Assembly (NCBI RefSeq): GCF_029910095.1
Contig: NZ_CP094526.1
Coordinates: 2,728,001-2,792,000, forward strand
From: Bradyrhizobium sp. ISRA464
GTDB lineage: Bacteria; Pseudomonadota; Alphaproteobacteria; Rhizobiales; Xanthobacteraceae
Length of the DNA: 64,000 nt
Direction of reading: 5' to 3'
The first letter of the stretch is position 1; every line of letters starts with the position of its first letter. Of the stretch, positions 36,701-44,212 are shown in pieces. The notes below the pieces were generated by a model, which made no database searches, was not told the origin of the DNA, and saw only the letters and a list, made by a program, of their open reading frames with translations. Position numbers and translations under genes: made by a program.

Positions 36701-37592
36701 GGGCGCGGCGGTCACGGTGGGGCAGTTTGATCCCTATGTGCCGATGGGCGTGGAGCAGACGGCGAGCGGTTACGAGGTTGCGCTCAAGAACGCGGCGACC
36801 AACCAGTTCTCGATCTGGAGCACCGACAGCAGTGGCAATTTCCAGTCCTACACGGTGTATGCCGGCAACAGCACGGCGCTGGAGTCATTGGAGCCGAGCT
36901 TCCATCAGGACCTGAATGGCGATGGTGTCATTGGTGTTACGACCACGACGATCGAATCCGCCGGCGCGACCAGCCTGGTCGAGGTCGGCAACAATTACTT
37001 CTTCGATCCTGTCGCAGGCGGCACCGGTGTGGAGATGAAGTATCAGGGCGCGGCGGTCACGGTGGGGCAGTTTGATCCCTATGTGCCGATGGGCGTGGAG
37101 CAGACGGCGAGCGGCTACGAGGTTGCGCTCAAGGACGCGGCGACCAACCAGTTCTCGATCTGGAGCACCGACAGCAGCGGCAATTTCCAGTCCTACACGG
37201 TGTATGCCGGCAACAGCACGGCGCTGGAGTCGTTGGAGCCAAGCTTCCATCAGGACCTGAATGGCGACGGTTCGATCGGCATTCCGTCGGGCCAATCGTC
37301 GTTGGGTTCTTCAACCGTCGGCGGATCGACCGCTGCGCCTGCAACCGCTGAATCGTTTGTCTTTCGCACGGATCTTGGAGCGGGAGTCGAGGCTAACCCT
37401 GGCTTACCTGCAATAGAGCACGATCCTTTGTGGCCTGCGGCATCTGCTCATGGAGATGGTCCGCAGGGCAGCTCATCATCGACGGCGCAAGGGCACGTCG
37501 AGGCGTTTGCCGCGCTGTTCGATGCTATCAGCCAAAGTAGCGTGATTGCGCACAGCTCCGACCTGCACGTACATGACTTTCTCATTCGCTGA
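33705..37592 (+). CDS. Secreted serralysin-like metalloprotease with six W_rich_C repeats
   Basis: 1295 residues, no Sec signal. An M10 peptidase domain covers about 60-265, with the zinc site HEIGHALGLGH and Met-turn SIMSYF. Next is a serralysin-type C-terminal domain with RTX nonapeptides (GSGNDTLIA, GGAGNDTMIGGAGADRL, GGGGADTFVF) at about 340-415. Then come six tandem 115-residue repeats at about residues 506-1195, each ending in the Ca-binding-like DLNGDGVIG and containing NQFSIWSTDSSGNFQSYTV. I recognise these as the W_rich_C (tryptophan-rich Synechocystis C-terminal) family. The ~100-residue C-terminal tail presumably carries the type I secretion signal. No ABC/MFP exporter genes are adjacent. 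The second start Met is codon 2. Confidence 0.92.
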   Translation: MMRKGHSLSDDLGVFPLDGWDGPALTAGLQTSNGAAAGPALLGDPGDQYPLAASSASTPTNASSTKPVATIAQLADYLVNGFWAYNNTIAHHWASNTITFNISALNAAEQALALSALEAWHEVANVSFVQTSGSANVTFVDTGSMTAMTSADWNSSGIMSSATVDISSDWITTDGGAYDGKTGIDSYGYQTYIHEIGHALGLGHQGPYNGSASYATDAIYADDTWQYSIMSYFAQDNYSGSSYRYVVTPQMADIYAVDSIYGAATTARTGSTVYGFNSNAGSIFNFANYSQPPAFTIYDSGGSNTLDCSGYSVAQTIDLHPGAFSSIGGLVHNIGIATNTIIQTAIAGSGNDTLIANDYACTLVGGAGNDTMIGGAGADRLVAGSGVDTMTGGGGADTFVFATGDVTAASGTHDLITDFVSGLDHIDLSGIDAISTTSVHDAFRFIGLSGFDHTAGELDYSYNSSLGETVLQGDTNGDGIADFAIDLTGNIAIAASDLIGILTTPITIESAGSISLVEMGANFYFNPVAGGASVELKYQGSPVISGQFDPYVPVGVEQTASGYEAALKNAATNQFSIWSTDSSGNFQSYTVYAGNSAALELLEPSFHQDLNGDGVIGVATTTIESAGATSLVEAGNNYFFEPVAGGSGVEMKYQGAAVTVGQFDPYVPMGVEQTASGYEVALKNAATNQFSIWSTDSSGNFQSYTVYAGNSTALESLEPSFHQDLNGDGVIGVTTTTIESAGATSLVEVGNNYFFDPVAGGTGVEMKYQGAAVTVGQFDPYVPMGVEQTASGYEVALKDAATNQFSIWSTDSSGNFQSYTVYAGNSTALESLEPSFHQDLNGDGVIGVATTTIESAGATSLVEVGNNYFFDPVAGGAGVEMKYQGAPVTVGQFDPYVPMGVEQTASGYEVALKNAATNQFSIWSTDSSGNFQSYTVYAGNSAALELLEPSFHQDLNGDGVIGVATTTIESAGATSLVEAGNNYFFEPVAGGSGVEMKYQGAAVTVGQFDPYVPMGVEQTASGYEVALKNAATNQFSIWSTDSSGNFQSYTVYAGNSTALESLEPSFHQDLNGDGVIGVTTTTIESAGATSLVEVGNNYFFDPVAGGTGVEMKYQGAAVTVGQFDPYVPMGVEQTASGYEVALKDAATNQFSIWSTDSSGNFQSYTVYAGNSTALESLEPSFHQDLNGDGSIGIPSGQSSLGSSTVGGSTAAPATAESFVFRTDLGAGVEANPGLPAIEHDPLWPAASAHGDGPQGSSSSTAQGHVEAFAALFDAISQSSVIAHSSDLHVHDFLIR
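35220..37289 (+). repeat. Six in-frame 345-bp tandem repeats
   Basis: Units start at 35220, 35565, 35910, 36255, 36600 and 36945. Units 2 and 5, and units 3 and 6, are nearly identical. The 3' half of unit 1 matches that of unit 4. So a three-unit block (1035 bp) was duplicated recently: about 35456-36233 equals 36491-37268 by eye. Unit 1 is the most diverged. Confidence 0.95.
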
Positions 37593-37661
37593 TGGCAGAC
37601 CGCCTCAGCGATGCGCGATGCGGCGCATGGCAATGGTAGGACATAGCCAATTCCCCTCTGT

Positions 37662-38549
37662 TCATTCTGATTTTTGTAGTCGCGACCGCACGCGATCAAA
37701 AATGAATGCCGCGCCATCTTCGCGGCGGCATTGATCAATCCTCAACATTCCGGTCCCGCAAATCACTATGGGAGAACCTTTATCAAGCCTCCAAATTTTG
37801 CCGGCGGTCCTGATCTCGAAGGTCATGTCTGGGACGATCGTAACATCGGAAATGCGCACGGTTTCTGTCCCGCCGACCGTGGTGCGGGCGCCGGCATAAG
37901 GGTATCCAACCGCGTTCACAAACCGCTGGATTGTCTCGGCATCGCTCGACCAGTCGATCTCGTAGTCGGCATCATCCCGCCAGATGCTGTAGGTCGCCTG
38001 ATCCTCACGTTGAGGAGTGGCCGACAATTGACCGCTTCGCCATTTCCCGACAAGTTCGACGGCGATTTTCGTCATCAGATCGGCCTGAAGCTCCAACGCG
38101 TCACGGATCTTGAGCGGATAAGAGATCGGAAGCACACGCTGTGCGTAGATCGGGCCTGCATCGACCGTCTCAGTGGGGTGCAGCGCGGTCACGCCGATCT
38201 CGCGATCGCCCTTGATCAGTGCGGTGACCGTTGGTGCAAAGCCTCGGTACCTGGGAAGCAGGGAATCATGAAAAACCACGGTGGAAGCGGTGATTGCCGG
38301 CAGGAGATACTGCCAGCCGACCAGAAAGACGAGGTTCTCGGGGGCAAGGACAGGATGGCGCGTTCGAAGCAGGTTGATCGACCTTTCCAGCGCAAGATCG
38401 CGCAGGCGCTCGAAGCCGTTGGCCTGATCGCCGGCCTGGGGGTAGCTCGCGATGGTTCCGATCTCGATTCCGTAACGGAGCAGGCCTTCGACGAAGACCG
38501 CGCCCTTCAACCCGGCGCCACAAACGACGATCTGCCCCGCTCTCAGCAT
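37662..38549 (-). CDS. Formyltransferase-family protein
   Basis: 295 residues with the formyltransferase N-terminal fold (GQIVVCGAGLKGAVFVEGLL, then FLVGWQYLLPAI). The catalytic loop is VVFHDSLLPRYRGFAPTV and the catalytic Asp is in ETVDAGPIYAQ. The usual N-x-H motif has Val instead of Asn here (V-F-H), so the chemistry may differ or be impaired. A C-terminal formyl_trans_C-like region follows. Family members N10-formyl-THF-dependently formylate amino sugars or Met-tRNA. It overlaps the GT2 gene by 7 nt and lies in a polysaccharide region, so an amino-sugar nucleotide is the likelier substrate. Confidence 0.75.
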   Translation of the reverse strand: MLRAGQIVVCGAGLKGAVFVEGLLRYGIEIGTIASYPQAGDQANGFERLRDLALERSINLLRTRHPVLAPENLVFLVGWQYLLPAITASTVVFHDSLLPRYRGFAPTVTALIKGDREIGVTALHPTETVDAGPIYAQRVLPISYPLKIRDALELQADLMTKIAVELVGKWRSGQLSATPQREDQATYSIWRDDADYEIDWSSDAETIQRFVNAVGYPYAGARTTVGGTETVRISDVTIVPDMTFEIRTAGKIWRLDKGSPIVICGTGMLRIDQCRREDGAAFIFDRVRSRLQKSE

Positions 38550-39607
38550 GTGTGGTCGTCGGCCTGAAGAATGCGAGCTTGGCTTTCAGGGCGCAGCTCG
38601 GTGCCGCTGCCGGTCAGAATCCGATCGACGATGAAGGTCGGCCGTCCCTTCGCTTCGACGAGAATTCGTCCGACGTAAAGGCCGGTGAGGCCAACTGCGA
38701 ACAACAGGCTTCCGGCAAGGAACCAGAGCGACAAGGCAATGCTGGCCCAGCCTTCCACCGTGAGTGCGCCCATCAGGTGTGAGACAAGAACAAAGAACGT
38801 CATGCTGAACGAGAGCAGTGCAATGAGGAACCCGGTGACCATGACCAGTTTCAGGGGCTTGTCGGAGAAGCCGACAATAACGTTCATGCCCAGTGCTACG
38901 AGCTTTCCGAAGGTGTAGCTGGAACGCCCTTCAAAACGCGGAGCTTGCTCAACCGCGAGCGTCGTCTGCGAAAAGCCGACCCAGGAAACGATGGCTGGAA
39001 AATACTTCGATTCCTCCTGCCAACGAGTGATCGTCTCGATCACCCGCCGGCTGTAGATTCCAAAATTTGCGAATTCCGGCCGCTGGCGGGTGTCGGTCAA
39101 GTAGCTCAGCAGTCCGTAGAATATCTTCGACAGCAATCGACGGTGAATGGGATCGTTGCGCGTGACGCGCTCGGCTCGAACCACCTCAAAGCCTTCCTTG
39201 GCCTTGGCCCACAGCCTTGGAACCTCTTCCGGCTGGTCCTGAAGATCGCAATCCATGACGATGGTCCATTCGCCTGTTGCCCGGGACAGGCCGGCCTGGA
39301 TCGCTGCGTGCTGGCCGAAATTCCGCGAGAGGCGGATACCGATGATCGCGGAATCGGTCGCGACCAAGCGTTCGATCTCGTACCAGGAGCCCTTGGGGCA
39401 ACGATCATCGACGAGGATCAGTTCGTAAGAGACGTTCGTCCGTGAGCATACATCCTTGATGCGTTGGCTCAGCAGCTCGAGGCTTTCCGGTGAACCATAG
39501 ACAGGTACGACGAATGACCAGGTGGGACCAGCGGAGCGGTCGTCACCGGCGGGCAAAGCGTCCGAATCGCCATCCTTCATTGCTGGATGCGTGGTGGCGG
39601 GGGTCAT
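38543..39607 (-). CDS. GT2 polyprenyl-phosphate glycosyltransferase (DPM/ArnC/GtrB-like)
   Basis: 354 residues from 39607 (MTPATTHPAMKDGD); the frame extends to 39955 without conservation. The GT-A domain shows WSFVVPVYGSPESLELLSQR, LILVDDRCPKGSW and the metal-binding VMDCDLQDQPEEVPRLW. Two C-terminal membrane helices follow (LVMVTGFLIALLSFSMTFFV and IALSLWFLAGSLLFAVGLTG). Such enzymes make undecaprenyl-phosphate-linked sugars for later transfer outside the membrane. It overlaps the downstream formyltransferase by 7 nt (ATGCTGA). The pair recalls the ArnC plus formyltransferase logic of aminosugar addition. Confidence 0.85.
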   Translation of the reverse strand: MTPATTHPAMKDGDSDALPAGDDRSAGPTWSFVVPVYGSPESLELLSQRIKDVCSRTNVSYELILVDDRCPKGSWYEIERLVATDSAIIGIRLSRNFGQHAAIQAGLSRATGEWTIVMDCDLQDQPEEVPRLWAKAKEGFEVVRAERVTRNDPIHRRLLSKIFYGLLSYLTDTRQRPEFANFGIYSRRVIETITRWQEESKYFPAIVSWVGFSQTTLAVEQAPRFEGRSSYTFGKLVALGMNVIVGFSDKPLKLVMVTGFLIALLSFSMTFFVLVSHLMGALTVEGWASIALSLWFLAGSLLFAVGLTGLYVGRILVEAKGRPTFIVDRILTGSGTELRPESQARILQADDHTC

Positions 39608-39786
39608 CTTTGCACGCTCGCGGTTCGCTGGCTCAAGGAAGTCATGGAGGATCGGTGAGACACGGAAGAAACCAAATTCACCCCCGGGGGGACCAGGCAA
39701 CGCTGGCGAGACAAATACCCCAGAGCGACATGGCGTTCCAGTGGCCGGGTTGGTTGACGTGGATTGCCAATGCCCAAAAACCCGGT

Positions 39787-40034
39787 CTGCTTGCCAATGT
39801 CGATCTGGAACGGTATTGCACTGACGAGGATGTTGCTCGGCGCGGGTCGTTGCCATTAACAATGGAACGGGCATTCTTGAGAGTGGCGCGACGGCCCAGG
39901 TGCGCACCGGACAATCGGAGATTACTGGCAACGGAACCGGCGTCGCAGGGACCATGCTGTCTTACGGCACCAACCAGCTGAACGGAAATGGTGCCGATGG
40001 GACGCTGACGCTCCCGCCTCCCGCACTGAAATAG
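39787..40034 (+). pseudogene. C-terminal remnant of a parallel beta-helix protein
   Basis: The last part reads VVAINNGTGILESGATAQVR, then SEITGNGTGVAG, then SYGTNQLNGNGADGTL, ending in LPPPALK and TAG (40032-40034). The repeated N-G-T-G pattern is typical of right-handed beta-helix repeat proteins. Upstream (NGIALTRMLLGAG) the pattern continues only in another frame, so there is a frameshift and no start. The rest of 39608-40252 shows no gene. Confidence 0.55.
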
Positions 40035-40252
40035 CAACAGGCTGGAGCAGCTCGCAGGGCTGGATGAGGACCTCCCGGACGCGCCGTCCGAGAGGGATTT
40101 GCGTTGATGTCGTCAACTCGTTATCTACGCGATTGCACCGTCCAATTTGGTGGCAGGCCGAAGCTGCCATATCCTCTTATGGTCGGTATTTTCGCGCGAT
40201 GGTCGAATTGGTCGTAACTCGGGAAGCGCAGTCGAACGGCGTAGGACGAAGG

Positions 40253-41173
40253 ATGCAGCCGAGCGTTGAGTTGGCGTCGGGGCGGCGTTGTCTGGCGTGT
40301 CATGCAATCGAACCAGTGGCCGCCGATCAACCGATTTGGCCACTTGGCTGGCGTTGCCTTCGGTGTGCGCACGTTGTTTCGCAAGCTGAGGGGATTCCCA
40401 TGTTCGCTCCTGAGCTTGCGAATACAGCCAGCGGATTTGATCCCGATGCGTTCGACGAGCTTGCGCAGCTGGAAGCCGGACATTTTTGGTTTGTCGCCCG
40501 CAACCGGCTCATCGTCGGTTTGGCTGACCGGTTTTTCCCACAAGCGCGATCGTTCATGGAGATAGGCTGTGGGACAGGCTTTGTGTTGCGAGCCATGGCA
40601 GGATCCCGCACGTGGCAACGCCTGGTCGGCTCGGAATTGCACCCAGCCGGACTGGCGCATGCGAAGGAGCGTCTGCCGTCCGAGGTGGAATTCGTGCAAA
40701 TGGATGCGCGCGATCTCCCCGCGGCGGACATGTTCGACCTCACCGGCGCGTTCGACGCGATTGAGCACATTGTGGACGATGAGGCGGTGCTGAGCGGATT
40801 GCGAGCCGCCACGAAGCGCGGCGGCGGCGCGATCATCACCGTACCGCAGCATCCTTGGCTATGGAGCCGGGCCGACGAGGTCGCCTACCATCAACGGCGC
40901 TATCGCCGCGGCGAACTGGAAGCGAAGTTGCGCCGCAACGGTTTCGAGGTCCTCTTTTCATCGTCTTTCACGGCACTGCTTTTGCCGCTGATGATGGCCA
41001 GCCGCTTGAAACCCGGAAAACCAAGTGCGGATGAAGACGTCTATGAATTCAAGCTCAATCCCGTCGTCAACGGGATGCTACGCGGTATATTGCAAGCCGA
41101 GGTTCGGATGACCCTGGCAGGCATTCGATGGCCTGCAGGAGGCAGTCGCGTTGTCGTGGCACAAGCAGTCTAG
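40253..41173 (+). CDS. SAM-dependent methyltransferase with N-terminal zinc-ribbon-like region
   Basis: 306 residues from ATG 40253 (MQPSVELASGRRCLAC), with AGGACGAAGG just before it; in-frame starts at 40199 and 40064 are possible. Cys pairs CLACHA and CLRCAH around residues 14-45 suggest a zinc ribbon. The class I methyltransferase core has FMEIGCGTGFVLRAM (motif I), VQMDARDLP, FDAIEHIVDDEAVL and IITVPQHPWLWS. The C-terminal part has a hydrophobic segment. Relatives often sit in glycan clusters and methylate sugars or lipid carriers; the substrate is unknown. Confidence 0.82.
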   Translation: MQPSVELASGRRCLACHAIEPVAADQPIWPLGWRCLRCAHVVSQAEGIPMFAPELANTASGFDPDAFDELAQLEAGHFWFVARNRLIVGLADRFFPQARSFMEIGCGTGFVLRAMAGSRTWQRLVGSELHPAGLAHAKERLPSEVEFVQMDARDLPAADMFDLTGAFDAIEHIVDDEAVLSGLRAATKRGGGAIITVPQHPWLWSRADEVAYHQRRYRRGELEAKLRRNGFEVLFSSSFTALLLPLMMASRLKPGKPSADEDVYEFKLNPVVNGMLRGILQAEVRMTLAGIRWPAGGSRVVVAQAV

Positions 41174-41271
41174 ATTGCGTCGGCCGGTGGCACACAGGCA
41201 AAGCGCGTTCGTTGAGAGAGAGTATGATGAACTGGGCTGAGGTATTCGATGCGTGGTGGAGTCCGCTAGGG

Positions 41272-41860
41272 CTACCGGCGGGCGTCGCGGATATTCATTC
41301 CGCTGGTCGAGCGTGAGCTCAACGGCGCCTCGACCAGCCAGCCCAGCCAGATCGCGGGCGCCAGGAACAGGCCGAAGGGAAGAAATGCGGTCGATCGGAG
41401 CGGCCGCCGCCGTAGCGCGGCGTTGATGAGATAGGCGGCCAGCGCAGCCGGGGTTGCGATCTCGACCACGGCGAACAGGGTGGACAGCCCGAGTCAGGCA
41501 CCACCGCGGCAAGCTTGATATCGCCCAGCCCAAGCCCGTTACGGCCACGCCAGGCCCTGTAGCCCGCCATCAGCGCGGAAGGGATCGCGAGCGCCCGCCC
41601 CGGCCGCCCGCAGCAGGCCATACCAGCCCGCATCTGGCGACGGTTGCGGCCTGGAGCAGCCCCAGGGCTGCTGCGGCGCCCGTCAGTTCGTTCGGAATGA
41701 TGCGGCGCCGGTCGCGGCGGTTGCCAGCCCAGCATCAGCGCGCCCCGGATTGCGCCCTGCACCCCATCGGGGCCTGGGGCGGCAAGCAGGCTGGCCGCCA
41801 CCAGCACCAGCGGGGTGATGGTGAGACTCAGTTGCCGCAACGGGTCGTCGGTTGTTACGA
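41272..41860 (-). pseudogene. Prepilin peptidase (A24 family) pseudogene
   Basis: On the minus strand the pieces of a GspO/PilD-type peptidase are visible in different frames: LSLTITPLVLVAASLLAAPG, GALMLGWQ, IIPNELTGAAAALGLLQAAT, ALMAGYRAWRGRNGLGLGDI-KLAA (with the conserved G-x-G-D), and VVEIATPAALAAYLINAALR to the end. At least two frameshifts separate them, so no functional protein results. It lies next to a broken type II secretion gene on the other strand. Confidence 0.7.
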
Positions 41861-41869
41861 GATCATGCC

Positions 41870-42525
41870 GGCGTGGCGCCTGGCCGTTGGCCGAGACCGG
41901 GCCCGCATCCTGCCGCGGGGCCCGCAACGTTGTCCCTGGACGTGCTTCCGGTCGACCGGACCGGGGATGGCTCCGACTCCGTCGATGTCGGCGGCCTGAA
42001 GCCGCTGGCGCGGCCGAATCAGGAGCCGGCCGGAGCACTGTCGAGGGGAGATCCGCTGTGGTTGGTGCTATTGTCGGCCTGACCGTGACTGCGGCCCGGC
42101 CGCTCTTCTCGGCCTCGCGGCGGCCGCCACAGCCCGCGGTTGTTGCACCGACGGCCGAGCCGGACGCCAAAGCGCCGGCCCCGGCTGCACCGGACCACCG
42201 GCGTTGCCTCTGATCGGGGCGGTTGTCGGCGAAGGCGACGCTATCGCAGTGTCGTCGACCGGACGACCCAGAAGGTCGTTCGCTGCGCCGGGGTGATACG
42301 CACGCAGGATGGCAGCTCAGCGCCGTGCAGGCGCGGGAGGTCACCTTGCAGAAGGCCGGCCGCAGCGAGGTTCTCGTGCTGCAACGCCAGGAAGAGGCGG
42401 CCGCGCCGTCCGCGGGTAAGCCCACCATGCCGGCCCCTCAGCCGGTGCCCGGCGCACTCGACGGCGTTTACGCACCCTTCACGCCACGCTCGAGGCCGAA
42501 GAATGGCGAGCCGGACGGCCTTTGA
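41870..42525 (+). pseudogene. General secretion pathway (GspN/GspC-like) pseudogene
   Basis: The plus strand has consecutive fragments in shifting frames: RGDPLWLVLLSA, AIVGLTVTAARPLFSASRRP, PLIGAVVGEGDAIAV, VDRTTQKVVR, and GDTHAGWQLSAVQAREVTLQ up to the TGA at 42523-42525. Together they read like the membrane anchor and periplasmic domain of a short type II secretion protein. The frames do not connect, so the gene is dead. With the prepilin peptidase relic it marks a lost T2SS locus. Confidence 0.6.
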
Positions 42526-42546
42526 GGCCTGTTCTGGGGATCACGG

Positions 42547-43689
42547 TCACGCCCTCAGGATCGTGCCCAGCAGGTCGCAAACCCGTTGCTGCTGGCCTTC
42601 GGTCAGTCCGACCCACATCGGCAGCCTGATCAACCGCTCGGACAACGACGTCGTCAACGGCAGGTCGCCGAAGGTGCGCCCGAAACGCCGACCGGCCGGG
42701 GACGAATGCAGCGGCACATAGTGAAACACGGAGTTGACGCCGTTGTCCTTGAGCTTCCGCAAAACCATCTGGCGATCGACGCCGGGCGCCAGGAGCACAT
42801 AGTACAGATGGCCATTGTGCTGGCAGTCTGCCGGCACGATCGGTCGGCGCAGCAATCCCTGACGCTCCAGGTCCTCCAGGCCCGCATGATAGCGGCGCCA
42901 CAGCGCGAGCCGTTCGCGCGTGATCCGCTCGGCTTCTTCAAGCTGAGCCCACAGGAATGCCGCGTTGATTTCGCTCGGCAAGTAAGACGAGCCGACGTCC
43001 TGCCAGGTGTATTTGTCAACCTCGCCCCGGTAGAAGCGGGCACGATCGGTGCCTTTCTCGCGCATGATCTCGGCGCGCTGGACCAGCGCGGGGGCGTTGA
43101 CCAGCAGCGCGCCGCCTTCGCCTGCGATGACGTTCTTGGTCTCATGGAAGCTGAAGCTGCCGAGATCGCCGATCGCGCCCAGCGCGCGGCCCTTGTAGCG
43201 GGCCGCGACACCTTGCGCTGCGTCCTCGACGACGGCCAGTCCGTGCCGTCTCGCGATCGTCATGATCGTGTCCATCTCGCAGCCGACGCCGGCATAATGC
43301 ACCACCGCGATCACGCGCGTGCGCGGCGTGATTGCGGCATCGATCATACACTCGTCCAGGTTGAGTGTATCCTGGCGGATGTCGACAAAGACAGGTATGC
43401 CGCCGCGCAGCACGAATGCATTCGCGGTCGAAACGAAGGTGAAGGACGGCATGATGATCTCGTCGCCGTCGGCGATGTCGAGCAGCAGCGCCGTCATGTC
43501 GAGCGCAGACGAGCACGAATGGGTCAGGAGAGCCTTGGCGCAGCCGGTCTGCTGCTCGATCCAGCGATGGCAACGCATCGTGAAGCAGCCGTCGCCGGAC
43601 AGATGCAGGGAGCGCTGCGCCTGGGCGATGTTGTCGAGCTCCTTTCCGGTCGTGTAGGGCCGGTTGAAGGGAATGGGGTCAGTGGCCAC
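42547..43689 (-). CDS. wecE: WecE/RffA-like dTDP-4-amino-4,6-dideoxygalactose transaminase
   Basis: 380 residues from a GTG at 43689 (VATDPIPFNRPYTTGKELDN); the frame is open to 43842 but that part looks non-coding. Family DegT/DnrJ/EryC1. Features are LLTHSCSSALDMTALLLDIA, DEIIMPSFTFVSTANAFVLR, VHYAGVGCEMDTI, VEDAAQGVAARYKGR and the PLP Lys in SFHETKNVIAGEGGAL. It makes 4-amino-4,6-dideoxy sugar nucleotides. With the formyltransferase and GT2 nearby it suggests a formamido-dideoxyhexose. A short broken relative lies at 46102-46218. Confidence 0.88.
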   Translation of the reverse strand: MATDPIPFNRPYTTGKELDNIAQAQRSLHLSGDGCFTMRCHRWIEQQTGCAKALLTHSCSSALDMTALLLDIADGDEIIMPSFTFVSTANAFVLRGGIPVFVDIRQDTLNLDECMIDAAITPRTRVIAVVHYAGVGCEMDTIMTIARRHGLAVVEDAAQGVAARYKGRALGAIGDLGSFSFHETKNVIAGEGGALLVNAPALVQRAEIMREKGTDRARFYRGEVDKYTWQDVGSSYLPSEINAAFLWAQLEEAERITRERLALWRRYHAGLEDLERQGLLRRPIVPADCQHNGHLYYVLLAPGVDRQMVLRKLKDNGVNSVFHYVPLHSSPAGRRFGRTFGDLPLTTSLSERLIRLPMWVGLTEGQQQRVCDLLGTILRA

Positions 43690-44212
43690 GGTGCTGCTTT
43701 CAGGCCTTGCAATGTCGGTGGAAATTGAGCGCGGGCACGCCAGATAGGCGGTTTCGGTGTGCAGAATCAACTGCCAATTTGTGCACGCGTTATCAAGCCC
43801 CGGGTCCGCTAATCTCCGACAATCACCGCGCCGGCGGCTCATCCCTCGACGCAGCCCACGCGTTCGAGGAGCAAAGGGTCATCCTTAGGCTGACACGCAT
43901 GTCCGGCTGGCCGCCTAGTGTCGTTCAGGACCGTTAGGCCATCCGGGCCGTCCTGCAGCTTTGGTAGCGAGCGGGCAGCGTCCCCGTCCGAGGGCAGGCA
44001 ATCGGTATTGGGGATAGTGGCCAGCGTAGCGTGCCATTCGTCCCCCGCTCGGCGCCAAAGACAACGGATCGGACCGACTTCGACGTGTATTGCGGTTCTT
44101 GTGCGGTTGGTCTGGCGCAATGGCTGACGGTGCGATATGCCGCTGATGAAGTCGCAGCCTCGAGACGGTGTTCCGCTCACGAGGCTTGCCTAAATTCTTG
44201 CAGGGGGCTCGT
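43690..44212. other. Intergenic between divergent genes
   Basis: 523 nt between the WecE-like gene and the large membrane protein. No recognisable gene; it should hold promoters for both. Confidence 0.45.

Noticed and set aside
35220..37289. CRISPR-like periodic repeats
   Set aside because: The 345-bp period is in frame and encodes repeated protein domains; there are no short repeats with unique spacers.
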